A stretch of DNA of 64,000 nucleotides from Cryptosporangium phraense (GTDB lineage: Bacteria; Actinomycetota; Actinomycetes; Mycobacteriales; Cryptosporangiaceae): the NCBI RefSeq assembly GCF_006912135.1, contig NZ_VIRS01000028.1, positions 1 to 64,000 on the forward strand. Direction: 5' to 3'. Positions 18,135-26,859 of the stretch are shown here, piece by piece. A model generated the notes under the pieces. That model had not been told where the DNA came from. It saw only the letters and a program-made list of their open reading frames with translations, and made no database searches. The position numbers were made by a program, and so were the translations under genes. Position 1 is the first letter of the stretch, and every line of letters begins with the position of its first letter.

Positions 18135-18830
18135 GTGAACAGCGTCGCGCCCCCCGACATCACGCAGAGTCTCGAGCCGATCGGCGACGAACTCTCGTCC
18201 TCGCAGGCCCCCGTCTTCGTCGACACGACCGGACGCCGCCGGCGTTACCTCCGAGTCGTCACCGGGGTCGTGTCGGCCGCTTGCCTGCTCTACATCGGAC
18301 TGCTGGCGTTCAGTCTGTTCACCGGCGGCAACGTCGGCCTCGACACGCTGTTCCCGGACGCCAAGGCCGCGGCCGCCACGCAGACGACCACCGCACCCAC
18401 CGCGTCGGCGTCCAGCTCGAGCGCGGCCGCCGAGTCGTCGGAGAGCCGGGCTCAGACCGGCACCACCACCTCGTTACCCACCGCAAGCGGAACGTCGACG
18501 CAGAGCGCTGCGCCGGCCACCCAGCCGAGCGCCGCCGCAACGACCAAGCCTCCGACCACCGCCCCCACCACCACCGCCCCCACGACGGCCCCTACGACGG
18601 CCGCGCCCACCACAGCCGCGCCGACCACCGCAGCCCCGACGACCGCGCCCACCACGGCCGCCCCCACCACGGCCGCACCGACCACGGGCTCCACCGACGC
18701 GGCCGGAACCGGCGGAAGCGACGCCACCGGAACCAGCGGAAACACCGCAACCACCGACCCGAGCACCGGCGCCACCGCCACGACCGGTACCACCACGCCG
18801 ACCACCGGTGCCACCGCGACCGCCCAGTAA
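18135..18830 (+). CDS. Single-pass membrane protein with APTT-repeat tail, PVFVD family
   Basis: 231 residues. A short acidic N-terminus is followed by QAPVFVDTTGRRRRYLRVV (about 29-47) and one transmembrane helix (about 48-68). The tail is dominated by Thr, Ala and Pro with repeated A-P-T-T units (about 145-190), then Thr/Gly-rich sequence. Such tails are typical of O-mannosylated, wall-spanning stalks. GTG 18135 has TACTGT 6 nt upstream and no ribosome site, consistent with leaderless translation. It is the closest match to the 78-residue paralogue at 8937 in the motif and helix. Confidence 0.7.
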   Translation: MNSVAPPDITQSLEPIGDELSSSQAPVFVDTTGRRRRYLRVVTGVVSAACLLYIGLLAFSLFTGGNVGLDTLFPDAKAAAATQTTTAPTASASSSSAAAESSESRAQTGTTTSLPTASGTSTQSAAPATQPSAAATTKPPTTAPTTTAPTTAPTTAAPTTAAPTTAAPTTAPTTAAPTTAAPTTGSTDAAGTGGSDATGTSGNTATTDPSTGATATTGTTTPTTGATATAQ

Positions 18831-18852
18831 CCCGCACGCGACGCGCACGAAC

Positions 18853-18881
18853 GAAGGCCGGGGCCATTCGCCCCGGCCTTC
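18853..18881. terminator. Bidirectional terminator
   Basis: A perfect 12-bp stem (18853-18864 with 18870-18881), 5-nt loop, between the convergent PVFVD gene and the ABC-F gene. Confidence 0.8.
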
Positions 18882-18899
18882 TGTCGTGTCAGCGGCCGC

Positions 18900-20501
18900 T
18901 CAGGCCAGCGAGACGAGCTCCATCAGATCGTCCGACCAGTTGTCCTCGACCCCGTCGGGCAACAGGATCACCTTCTCCGGCTTCAGCGCCTCGACCGCCC
19001 CGGGGTCGTGCGTCACCAGCACGACCGCCCCGGTGTACGTCGTCAGCGCGTCCAGCACCTGGATCCGGCTGGCCGGGTCGAGGTTGTTCGTCGGCTCGTC
19101 GAGCAGCAGGACGTTCGCCGCCGAGCTCACCAGCCCGGCCAACGCCAGCCGCGTCTTCTCGCCGCCCGAGAGCACCCCGGCCGGCTTGTCGACGTCGTCC
19201 CCGGAGAACAGGAACGCGCCGAGCAGGCGGCGGATGTCGCCGTCGGAGCTGTCGGGCGACGCCGACCGCATGTTCTCCAGCACCGTGCGCTCCGTCTCGA
19301 GCGTCTCGTGCTCCTGGGCGTAGTAGCCCATCTTCAGCCCGTGTCCGGGCTCCACCGAACCGGTGTCGGGCTGCTCCATGCCGCTCAGCAGCCGCAGCAG
19401 CGTCGTCTTGCCCGCGCCGTTGAGCCCGAGGACCACGACCCGCGTCCCCCGGTCGACGGCCAGGTCGACGTCGGTGAAGATCTCCAGCGAGCCGTAGCTC
19501 TTCGACAGGCCGGACGCGGTCAGCGGGGTGCGCCCGCAGGGCGCCGGAGTCGGGAACCGCACCTTGGCGACCTTGTCCGACTGCCGCTCGTCGGCCAGCC
19601 CGGCCAGCAGCTTCTCGGCCCGCTTGGCCATGTTCTGGGCCGCGGTGGCCTTGGTGGCCTTGGCCCGCATCTTGTCGGCCTGCGACATCAGCGCGCCGGC
19701 CTTCTTCTCGGCGTTCGCGCGCTCGCGCTTGCGACGCCGCTCGTCGGCCTCCCGCTGCTGGTGGTAGGCCTTCCAGCCCAGGTTGTACTGGTCGATCTCG
19801 GAGCGGTTCGCGTCCAGGTACCAGACCTTGTTGACGACGGCGTCGAGCAGGTCGCCGTCGTGCGAGATGACGATCAGCCCGCTCTTGTGGCCCTTGAGGT
19901 AGTCGCGCAGCCAGGTGATCGAGTCGGCATCGAGGTGGTTCGTCGGCTCGTCGAGGAGCAGCGTCTCGGCGTCCGAAAAAAGGATGCGGGCGAGCTCGAC
20001 GCGGCGGCGCTGTCCGCCGGACAGCGTCCGGAGCGGCTGACCGAGGACGCGATCGGGCAGGCCGAGGTTCGCGCAGATGCGCGCCGCGTCGCTCTCGGCG
20101 GCATAGCCGCCGAGCGCGGCGAACTGGTCTTCCAGGCGGCCGTAACGACGGACGAGCTTGTCGCGGTCGGCGTCGGTGGCCGCCTCGGCCATCGCCACCT
20201 GCACCTTGTCCATGTCGTGGAGCAGGACGTCGAGGCCGCGGGCCGAGAGCACGCGGTCGCGGGCGGTCACGTCGAGGTCGCCGGTGCGCGGGTCCTGCGG
20301 GAGGTAGCCCACCTCACCGCGGCGGTCGACGTGACCGGCGTACGGCAGGCCCTCGCCGGCCAGCACCTTGAGCGTCGTCGTCTTGCCGGCGCCGTTGCGG
20401 CCGACCAGGCCGATCCGGTCGCCCGGCTGGACGCGCAGCGTGGTGTCGGAGAGCAGGATGCGCGCACCCGCGCGCAGCTCCAGCCCGGTAACGGTGATCA
20501 A
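18900..20501 (-). CDS. ABC-F family ATPase
   Basis: 533 residues, no membrane segments. Two nucleotide-binding domains: the first has GRNGAGKTTTLK, LSGGQRRRVELAR and LLLDEPTNHLDADS; the second has GLNGAGKTTLLR, LSGGEKTRLALAG and LLLDEPTNNLDPAS. Between them is the charged interdomain linker (about 235-300, rich in Arg/Lys/Ala) that reaches the ribosomal P/E region in ABC-F proteins. It acts in the cytoplasm on translation, either as a translation factor or as antibiotic resistance by ribosome protection. The start MITVTGLELRAGARILLS resembles mycobacterial Rv1473, also near acn. The start codon is TTG at 20501 with AGGA about 8 nt upstream. Confidence 0.9.
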   Translation of the reverse strand: MITVTGLELRAGARILLSDTTLRVQPGDRIGLVGRNGAGKTTTLKVLAGEGLPYAGHVDRRGEVGYLPQDPRTGDLDVTARDRVLSARGLDVLLHDMDKVQVAMAEAATDADRDKLVRRYGRLEDQFAALGGYAAESDAARICANLGLPDRVLGQPLRTLSGGQRRRVELARILFSDAETLLLDEPTNHLDADSITWLRDYLKGHKSGLIVISHDGDLLDAVVNKVWYLDANRSEIDQYNLGWKAYHQQREADERRRKRERANAEKKAGALMSQADKMRAKATKATAAQNMAKRAEKLLAGLADERQSDKVAKVRFPTPAPCGRTPLTASGLSKSYGSLEIFTDVDLAVDRGTRVVVLGLNGAGKTTLLRLLSGMEQPDTGSVEPGHGLKMGYYAQEHETLETERTVLENMRSASPDSSDGDIRRLLGAFLFSGDDVDKPAGVLSGGEKTRLALAGLVSSAANVLLLDEPTNNLDPASRIQVLDALTTYTGAVVLVTHDPGAVEALKPEKVILLPDGVEDNWSDDLMELVSLA

Positions 20502-20670
20502 AAGAGGGTTCCTCGCAGACAGACGGGACAGATCGGGGCGAGGGTCGGTCTACGAGCGCACCCCGCCAGTCTACCCGCCGCCGCCGAGAGGTTGAGCTGC
20601 CACTAGGTTGGCCCCGTCGCCCGCGGGGTATCGGATCGGCGACCCCTGGCCCGGAACGGGAGTACGAGCG

Positions 20671-21558
20671 ATGGACTTCGATGACGACGCCAACCTGGAC
20701 CTCTCGCAGGTCGAGGATGCGCGGGGCGGTGGCGGTGGCTTCGGCGGTGGGCCGATCGCCATCGGTGGCGGTGCGCTGGGCCTGATCGTCACGGTGGTGT
20801 TAGCGCTGCTGGGCTACAACACGCTGGGCAACGACTCGTCGTCGTCACCGGCGCCGAGCAGCACCGCGGGGCTGGCTCAGACGTGCGCGACCAGCAACGC
20901 CCAGCGGTTCGACCACGTCGAGTGCCGCCAGGTCGCGGTGTTCGACGACCTCCGCGACTACTGGGGCACGCAGGGCACCCAGGCGCTCGGGGCGCAGTAC
21001 ACCGACCCGAAGCTGCGGTTCTTCACCCAGGCCGTGAACACCGCCTGCGGGCAGGCGTCGTCGGCCGTCGGGCCGTTCTACTGCCCCGGTGACCAGCGGA
21101 TCTACATCGACCTGGGCTTCTACGACGAACTCGCGCAGCGCTTCGGGGCGCCCGGCGAGTTCGCCCAGGCGTACGTGCTGGCGCACGAGTTCGGCCACCA
21201 CATCCAGTACCTGACCGGGTTCGAGGGCGAGATCCGCAAGCTCCAGCAGCAGAACCCGTCGAAGGAGAACCAGTACTCGATCGCGCTGGAGCTCCAGGCC
21301 GACTGCTACGCCGGGGTCTGGACGAAGAACGCCAGCGGCGGCGCGGAGAGCCTGGTCAAGAGCGTCTCGCAGGAGGACGTCAAGTCGGCGATCCAGGCCG
21401 CCGGGGCGGTCGGTGACGACCGGATCCAGGAGCAGTCCGGCGGCGGCGTGAACCCCGAGACCTGGACCCACGGCTCCGCGGCCCAGCGCGAGAAGTGGTT
21501 CACCACCGGTCAGTCCAGCGGCGACCCCAAGTCCTGCAACACGCTCAACGCCGCCTGA
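20671..21558 (+). CDS. Neutral zinc metallopeptidase, YpfJ family
   Basis: 295 residues. A Gly-rich acidic N-terminus, one transmembrane helix (about 30-52), then an extracytoplasmic metallopeptidase domain. The zinc motif HEFGHH lies at about 172-177 in VLAHEFGHHIQYLTGF, with a downstream third-ligand region LELQADCYAGVW. Paired cysteines (QTCAT, VECRQ, NTACGQ, YCPGD) suit an exported fold. ATG 20671 has GGGAG 8 nt upstream, and the reading frame further up lacks a start signal. Family members are widespread; the substrate is unknown. Confidence 0.88.
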   Translation: MDFDDDANLDLSQVEDARGGGGGFGGGPIAIGGGALGLIVTVVLALLGYNTLGNDSSSSPAPSSTAGLAQTCATSNAQRFDHVECRQVAVFDDLRDYWGTQGTQALGAQYTDPKLRFFTQAVNTACGQASSAVGPFYCPGDQRIYIDLGFYDELAQRFGAPGEFAQAYVLAHEFGHHIQYLTGFEGEIRKLQQQNPSKENQYSIALELQADCYAGVWTKNASGGAESLVKSVSQEDVKSAIQAAGAVGDDRIQEQSGGGVNPETWTHGSAAQREKWFTTGQSSGDPKSCNTLNAA

Positions 21559-21569
21559 GCGCGGATTAC

Positions 21570-21613
21570 CGACTTTCCGGGGTTCTGGGCGGGCTCAGAA
21601 CCCCGGAAAGTCG
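21570..21613. terminator. Bidirectional terminator
   Basis: A perfect 18-bp stem (21570-21587 with 21596-21613) with an 8-nt loop, placed exactly between two convergent genes. Confidence 0.88.
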
Positions 21614-22330
21614 TCAGGCCGCGTCGACCACCCGGATGCGGGTGGCGCGGAAGGCATAAGGGGTGGCTGAGAGGACGTCTCGGCGCGGGTCGGGGACGGT
21701 GAGGAAGCGCTCGACGGCCAGCGCGCGCAGCGGAGCGAGTGTGCGGTCCTCGAAGACCGCGTCGACGGCGGCCCGGTCCCCACCCAGCACCACGGCGTCG
21801 AGCGACGACGGCAGCAGCACCCGGGCGGCCACCGCCGCGGCCGCCTCGGCGAGCTCGCGGGCCTGCTTCTCCCGCCGGCGGGCGAATCGCTGGGCCGACT
21901 GGCCACCGGCCTTGTTGCGGCCGTGCACGAGCCTCGTGTCGACCTTCGACGTCACGAGCGTCGACCCCTCGAACACCCCGGCGGCGAATCCGCCGAGCCT
22001 CACGAGCAGCACCCCGACCCGCCGGTCGCGGGAGGCGTGCGCGATCAGGTCGGCCACCGGGTCGGCCCCGACGACCACCGGCGGGAACGGCGGATGGCAC
22101 TCCGCGACCGCGCCGTCGGCCCCGTACACGGTGACCATGTCGGCCGGGTCCGGAGCGCCGGCCGCGGCCGCCCCAGAAGCCCCAGAAGCCCCAGAAGCCC
22201 CGGAAGCCCCAGAAGGCTCGGCGCGGGCGAGGCCGCCGTGCCGGTCGGAGAACCCGGTGAACCAGCGGGACAGGCGCTCGGGCGGTACCTCGACCCAGCG
22301 TCCTCCGCCCGCCGCCGGTTGCTTCCCCAT
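21614..22330 (-). CDS. acVLRF1-type peptidyl-tRNA hydrolase (ribosome rescue)
   Basis: 238 residues. The eRF1-like/Vms1-like core contains GRNKAGGQSAQRFARRREKQ at about 137-156, with the catalytic GGQ at 142-144, followed by an Arg/Ala-rich helix. This is the signature of the actinobacterial Vms1-like release factor family, which releases nascent chains from peptidyl-tRNA during quality control. An in-frame 9-nt repeat (DNA 22176-22213) inserts S-G-A units at 40-53. The ATG at 22330 has no ribosome site, but TAGGGT stands 8 nt before it. It ends next to a strong bidirectional terminator. Confidence 0.85.
   Translation of the reverse strand: MGKQPAAGGGRWVEVPPERLSRWFTGFSDRHGGLARAEPSGASGASGASGASGAAAAGAPDPADMVTVYGADGAVAECHPPFPPVVVGADPVADLIAHASRDRRVGVLLVRLGGFAAGVFEGSTLVTSKVDTRLVHGRNKAGGQSAQRFARRREKQARELAEAAAAVAARVLLPSSLDAVVLGGDRAAVDAVFEDRTLAPLRALAVERFLTVPDPRRDVLSATPYAFRATRIRVVDAA
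22176..22213. repeat. 9-nt in-frame microsatellite
   Basis: Four near-identical CCAGAAGCC units in the acVLRF1 gene, encoding S-G-A repeats. Confidence 0.7.
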
Positions 22331-22341
22331 GCCGCGACACC

Positions 22342-22983
22342 CTAGCGGCGGCGGCTCGCCAGGTACGCCAGCACCGCCAGCACCCGGCGGTGGTGCTCAC
22401 CGGTGTCGGGGATCGCCAGCTTGCCGAAGATGCTGCGCATGTGCGACTCGACCGTCCGCTCGGCCAGCTGCAGCCGCCCGGCGATGGCCGCGTTCGAGTG
22501 CCCCTCGGCGACCAGCGCCAGCACCTCGTTCTCCCGCCCGGTCAACGCCCCGAACCGTCCCCCGCGCGGCCCCAGCAACCCTCCGACCACCTCGGGGTCG
22601 AGCGCCGAGCCCCCCGACGCGACCCGCCGGACCGCGTCCAGGAAGTCGTCGACCCGTAGCACGCGGTCCTTGAGCAGATACCCGAACCCGCCGCCGGCGA
22701 CCAGCGCCACCGAGTGCCGCGTCTCGACGTGCTGCGACAGCAGCATCATCGGCAGCTCCGGATGCTGCTCCCGCAGCGTGCGCGCGGCCCGCGCCCCGTC
22801 GTCGGTCATCGTCGGCGGCATGCGGACGTCGATGACCGCGAGATCCGGCCCCAGCGCACCGACCGCGGCCACCAGGGCGTCGGCGTCCCCGACCTGGGCG
22901 ACGACCTCGTGCCCGGCCTCGGTGAGCAGCCGCACCAGCCCCTCCCTGAACAGCACCGAGTCGTCAGCCACCACTACGCGCAT
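22342..22983 (-). CDS. Response regulator, NarL/LuxR type
   Basis: 213 residues. Receiver domain with acidic pocket VVADDS, phospho-acceptor Asp52 in VIDVRMPP and Lys in YLLKD. The C-terminal LuxR helix-turn-helix spans about 145-205 (LTGRENEVLALVAEG, then AERTVESHMRSIFGKL). The ATG overlaps the last 10 nt of the kinase gene, so the two are translationally coupled. It is the cytoplasmic DNA-binding partner of the kinase encoded upstream; targets are unknown. Confidence 0.92.
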   Translation of the reverse strand: MRVVVADDSVLFREGLVRLLTEAGHEVVAQVGDADALVAAVGALGPDLAVIDVRMPPTMTDDGARAARTLREQHPELPMMLLSQHVETRHSVALVAGGGFGYLLKDRVLRVDDFLDAVRRVASGGSALDPEVVGGLLGPRGGRFGALTGRENEVLALVAEGHSNAAIAGRLQLAERTVESHMRSIFGKLAIPDTGEHHRRVLAVLAYLASRRR

Positions 22984-24854
22984 GCGATCTCCACGGTCAC
23001 GGTCGTGCCTCCACCGGGCGGGCTGTCGACCGCCAACGAACCTCCGACCGCGGCGATGCGGTCGCGTACCGACGGCAGGTCGGTGCCCGCGCCGCCGACC
23101 CCGTCGTCGGCCACCTCCACCCGCAGGACGTCGCCGGAGGACGTCACCTCGATCCGGATCCGCCCGGCGTCCGCGTGCTTGAGCGCGTTCGCGTACGCCT
23201 CGGCGATCAGGTAGTAGACGGTCGTCGCGACCGGATCCGACGTGCGGACGTCCTCGACGACCAGCTCGACCGGGATCGGGCTGTCGCCGACCAGCGCCTG
23301 CAGTGCGACCGGCAACCCGTCGTCGAGCAGGCTCGGGCGGATTCCCTGGGCCAGCCGCCGCAGCTCGGCGATCGTCGCCTCCAGCGACTCGACGGCCACG
23401 TCCAGCTCGGCGACGGCCGGTCCGGTCAGCGTCCGCTGGAGCGACCGCAGCCGCATGCCCACGGCGACGATCCGCTGCTGGGCGCCGTCGTGCAGGTCGC
23501 GTTCGAGCTTGCGTCGCTCCTCCGCGGTCGCGGTCAGCAGCCGCTGCCGGCTGGCGCTGACCTCGCGCAGAGCGTCCCGAAGGTGCAGTTGGAGGCGGGA
23601 GACCTCGATCGGCAGCCGCGCCTCGACCACGGCCTCGCGGGCGCGGCGCAACCGCCGGGCCGACACCGTGCCGAGCGCCAGCACCCCGACGTCGGCCTCG
23701 CCCGACCGCAGCGGGATCGTGTGCTCGGCCGGATGCCCGGCCAGGTCGACGTCGACCGCGCCCGGCGCGCGCAGGAGCAACCGCAGGCCGGGGTCGTTGA
23801 GCACGGCGCGGAGGACGTCCTCGGTCCGGTCGGCGGACGCGGTGCCGTCGCGGACCTCGGCGACGAACGCCTGCAGCCGGCCGCGGAGCAGGTACCGGTC
23901 GCGGTCGGTGAGCCGGCCGACGGACTCGGCCAGCCGCCGGTGCAGTGGCTGGAGCACCAGCGCGGTCACGAACGCGGCCCCGGTGACGCCGAGCCGGCTG
24001 TCGGCGCCGAGCACGCCGGCGGCCGCCACCACCCCGGCGAACACGGCGGCCGACAGCGCGGTCGTGAGCAGCCAGGACACCGACGCCCCGAGCAGCCGGT
24101 CGACGTCGAACAGGTCGTACCAGAGCACCGCGACGAGCACCGCGGCCGGGACCGCGAGCAGCATCGCGAGCAGGAAGCCGGTGTAGGCGAGCGCCGGCGA
24201 GGCGCCGAGCGACTGCGCGACCCAGCCCGCGGCGAGCAGCACCGGGACCGTGCCGGCCCCGAGCACCAGCCAGCGCAGCTGCTGCCGGGTGACGTCGTCC
24301 CCGCGCCGGTTGCGGGTGACCAGCGCGACCACCGCGGTGACCAGCGCGGACAGGCACGACCCGAAGCCGATCACGGTCGCCGCGGCCAGCACCGGGGTCG
24401 GCCGGGGCACGGCGGCGAACGCCCCGACGGCGTTGACGAGGAACCCGGCCCCGGCGGTGAGCAGCGCGGCCCGGCGCCACCGCCGGCCCGGCAGCAAGCC
24501 GTTCGGGAACACCAGGCAGAGCGCGACGAACCCGGCCAGGTTCCACACCCAGACGCCCGGCGAGACCATCCCGATGACCCGCGCGGCCGGCCACGAGGAC
24601 GCGCCCCAGTACTCGATCGCGAACGCGGCCGAGGGCGCGGCCCCGACCCAGGCCAGCGCGGGCCCCACCGGGTTGCCCGGCACCCGGATCCCGAGCAGCA
24701 CGCCGAGCAGGACCGGAACGGCGAGCACGGCCACGGTCACCGCGGTCACCGCCAGCGGGTCGCCCAGCGGGTAGACGAGCTGCAGCACCCCGCCTAGCGC
24801 GAACACCAGCACGGGCAGCAGCACGGCCCGGTGCACCGGGAACCGAGCCACCAT
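22974..24854 (-). CDS. Sensor histidine kinase, NarL-associated (HisKA_3) family
   Basis: 626 residues. The N-terminal half is a multi-pass membrane domain (about ten helices, 10-300), followed by a linker, a GAF-like region (about 330-390), the dimerisation/phosphotransfer helix ERDLHDGAQQRIVAVG (His about 453) and an HATPase_c domain with ANALKHAD and DDGVGGAGTDLPSVRDRI. The large membrane region without an extracellular sensor loop suggests intramembrane or lipid-envelope sensing. The gene ends inside the response regulator start. The ATG 24854 has only a weak ribosome site. Confidence 0.88.
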   Translation of the reverse strand: MVARFPVHRAVLLPVLVFALGGVLQLVYPLGDPLAVTAVTVAVLAVPVLLGVLLGIRVPGNPVGPALAWVGAAPSAAFAIEYWGASSWPAARVIGMVSPGVWVWNLAGFVALCLVFPNGLLPGRRWRRAALLTAGAGFLVNAVGAFAAVPRPTPVLAAATVIGFGSCLSALVTAVVALVTRNRRGDDVTRQQLRWLVLGAGTVPVLLAAGWVAQSLGASPALAYTGFLLAMLLAVPAAVLVAVLWYDLFDVDRLLGASVSWLLTTALSAAVFAGVVAAAGVLGADSRLGVTGAAFVTALVLQPLHRRLAESVGRLTDRDRYLLRGRLQAFVAEVRDGTASADRTEDVLRAVLNDPGLRLLLRAPGAVDVDLAGHPAEHTIPLRSGEADVGVLALGTVSARRLRRAREAVVEARLPIEVSRLQLHLRDALREVSASRQRLLTATAEERRKLERDLHDGAQQRIVAVGMRLRSLQRTLTGPAVAELDVAVESLEATIAELRRLAQGIRPSLLDDGLPVALQALVGDSPIPVELVVEDVRTSDPVATTVYYLIAEAYANALKHADAGRIRIEVTSSGDVLRVEVADDGVGGAGTDLPSVRDRIAAVGGSLAVDSPPGGGTTVTVEIACA

Positions 24855-24976
24855 GGCGACATCGTCACTCGCGCCGAGCGAAAACGCATCAGTGCCAGCA
24901 CGCAGGTTGGATGCGCAGGTCAGAGCTGTACTGGCCGGGATGCCGGCGCAGGGCTCGCCGGGCCACGCTCCGGGGC

Positions 24977-25285
24977 ATGGAACTCATCCTGCTCGTCCTG
25001 CTGCCGCTGCCGCTCGGCTTCCTCGTCCGGTCGAGGGCCGCCGCGTTCGTCGCCTACATCGCGGTCCACTCGTTCGTCTTCACCTTCCAGAGCACGTCGC
25101 TGACCCTGGAGTGGGTCCGCGGCTCCACCGCCGCGTTCTCCGCGGACGGGGCCACGCCGTGGCCGTACCTGATCGTCAACGCGGTCATCTACGGGATCGG
25201 CCTCGGGCTGGTGGCGCTCGGGGCCTGGCTCCGGCAGCGACGCGAGACGCGCCGGACCACGCCGGTGGACCTCGCGGCCGGATAA
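24977..25285 (+). CDS. Small multi-pass membrane protein, unknown
   Basis: 102 residues with three hydrophobic segments: about 1-18 (ELILLVLLPLPLGFLV), 22-45 and 68-90. It ends in an Arg-rich tail (RQRRETRRTT), presumably cytoplasmic. No family is recognised. ATG 24977 is the only start that opens directly at the first helix; an upstream ATG at 24911 would add an Arg-rich extension. It is divergent from the kinase gene and 44 nt before the MFS gene, possibly co-transcribed with it. Confidence 0.55.
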   Translation: MELILLVLLPLPLGFLVRSRAAAFVAYIAVHSFVFTFQSTSLTLEWVRGSTAAFSADGATPWPYLIVNAVIYGIGLGLVALGAWLRQRRETRRTTPVDLAAG

Positions 25286-25329
25286 TCGGCGGCCGGATAA
25301 TCGCTTGCCCCGGGGTGTCTGCTGACGCT

Positions 25330-26532
25330 GTGCCGGCCTACCGGGTGTTCCTGGGGATCCAGTTCGCGACGGCCGCGGTCACCGGGCTCGTCTACACGAC
25401 GATCGTCGTCTACCGGGTGGACGCGGCCGGGCTGGACCCGTTGCAGCTGGTGCTGGTCGGAACCACGCTGGAGGCCGCGTACTTCGCGTTCCAGCTGCCG
25501 ACCGGGGTGCTCGCCGACCTCGGGAGCGCGCGGACCTGCGTGGTGGCCGGGGTCGGGGTGCTCGGGGCCGGGTGCGTGGTCGAGGGCCTGCTGCCGTTCT
25601 TTCTCGGGATCCTGGCCGCCCAGGTGATCGGTGCGCTGGGGTATGCGCTGGTCAGCGGGGTGCTGGAGGCCTGGATCGCCGGCGAGGTGGGGACGGACGG
25701 GCTCGCCCGGGTGTATCTGCGGGGGTCGCAGGCCGGCCTGGCCGGGACGCTGATCGGCACCGCGGTCAGCGGGTTCGTGGCCGGGGTGCGGGTGAACCTG
25801 CCGCTGCTGGTCGGGGGTGGGGCGCTGATCGTGCTGGCGGTTGCGCTGCCGCTCGTCATGTCCGAGCGGGCGCGCACGACCGTCGAGGCCGAGCCCAGCG
25901 CGGCGGAGACCGTGCGGGCGGCCTGGGGGCTGATCCGGGTGCGGCCGGCGTTCCTGCTGGTGTTCGGGGTGGTGGCGCTGGTCGGTGGGTGGAGCGAGGC
26001 GATCGATCGGCTCTGGGGCGCGCATCTGATCGAGAACTTCCGGCTCCCCGGGCCCGAGGACGCGACCTGGTTCAGCATCCTCGGCGTCGCCGCGACGCTG
26101 CTGGGGCTGGTGGTCACCCAGGTGCTGGCGGCCCGTCGCCGGGAGACGATGAGCACGCTGCTCGGGGTCGTCGGGGTGCTGCTCGTGACGACGATCGTGT
26201 TCGGGCTGGCCGCGAACGTGGGGCTGGCGATCGGGGCCGCGCTCGCGCTGGCCGCGGCGCGGACCGCGTTCGCGCCGGTGCTCAGCGCCTGGCTCGTCGA
26301 GCGCACGGACCCGAGGGTCCGGGCGACGGTCCTGTCGGCCCGGGACATGTTCGACGCGACCGGTCAGGTCGTCGGGGGCCCGGCGATCGGGGCGATCGGC
26401 ACCTGGTGGTCGCTGCGCGCGGCCCTGGTCGCCGGGTCGGCCGCGCTGATCCCGGCCGCCGGGCTGCTCGTAGTGGCCCGGCGGCGGGTGCGTACCGTCG
26501 ATACGTCAGACGTTGAAGCCCAGCGCGCGTAG
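25330..26532 (+). CDS. MFS transporter
   Basis: 400 residues with about 12 transmembrane segments and the MFS architecture of two six-helix halves separated by a basic loop around 180-200 (MSERARTTVEAEPSAAETVR). The first-half cytoplasmic loop ADLGSARTCVVAG (about 61-73) stands where motif A is normally found. It most resembles the small-molecule or drug efflux type; the substrate is unknown. GTG 25330 is inferred from where the first helix begins, without a good ribosome site. Its last 27 nt overlap sufT tail to tail. Confidence 0.8.
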   Translation: MPAYRVFLGIQFATAAVTGLVYTTIVVYRVDAAGLDPLQLVLVGTTLEAAYFAFQLPTGVLADLGSARTCVVAGVGVLGAGCVVEGLLPFFLGILAAQVIGALGYALVSGVLEAWIAGEVGTDGLARVYLRGSQAGLAGTLIGTAVSGFVAGVRVNLPLLVGGGALIVLAVALPLVMSERARTTVEAEPSAAETVRAAWGLIRVRPAFLLVFGVVALVGGWSEAIDRLWGAHLIENFRLPGPEDATWFSILGVAATLLGLVVTQVLAARRRETMSTLLGVVGVLLVTTIVFGLAANVGLAIGAALALAAARTAFAPVLSAWLVERTDPRVRATVLSARDMFDATGQVVGGPAIGAIGTWWSLRAALVAGSAALIPAAGLLVVARRRVRTVDTSDVEAQRA

Positions 26533-26859
26533 CTGCTCACGGCCGTCGTCTGTGATCTTGTCGGGGCCCCACGGGGGCATCCAGACCCAGTTGACCCGGA
26601 AGTCCTCCACCAGGCCACCGCTCACCAGCGCGGCCCGCGTCTGGTCCTCGATCACGTCGGTCAGCGGGCAGGCCGCCGACGTCAGCGTCATGTCCAGCGT
26701 CGCGATGTTCGCGTCGTCGACGTGGATCCCGTAGACCAGCCCGAGGTCGACCACGTTGATGCCGAGCTCGGGGTCGACCACGTCACGCATGGCCTCTTCG
26801 ACGTCGTCGATCTTCGCGATGTCGAGGGCGGCTCCGCCGCCCGCGGTCGGCTCGGTCAT
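26506..26859 (-). CDS. sufT: SufT-like iron-sulfur assembly factor (DUF59/MIP18)
   Basis: 117 residues. DUF59 domain with DPELGINVVDLGLVYG (about 29-44) and the conserved cysteine in TSAACPL (about 66). It matures Fe-S proteins as an auxiliary to the SUF machinery. The ATG at 26859 overlaps the sufU stop by 4 nt (ATGA). It is the last gene of the operon. Confidence 0.92.
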   Translation of the reverse strand: MTEPTAGGGAALDIAKIDDVEEAMRDVVDPELGINVVDLGLVYGIHVDDANIATLDMTLTSAACPLTDVIEDQTRAALVSGGLVEDFRVNWVWMPPWGPDKITDDGREQLRALGFNV

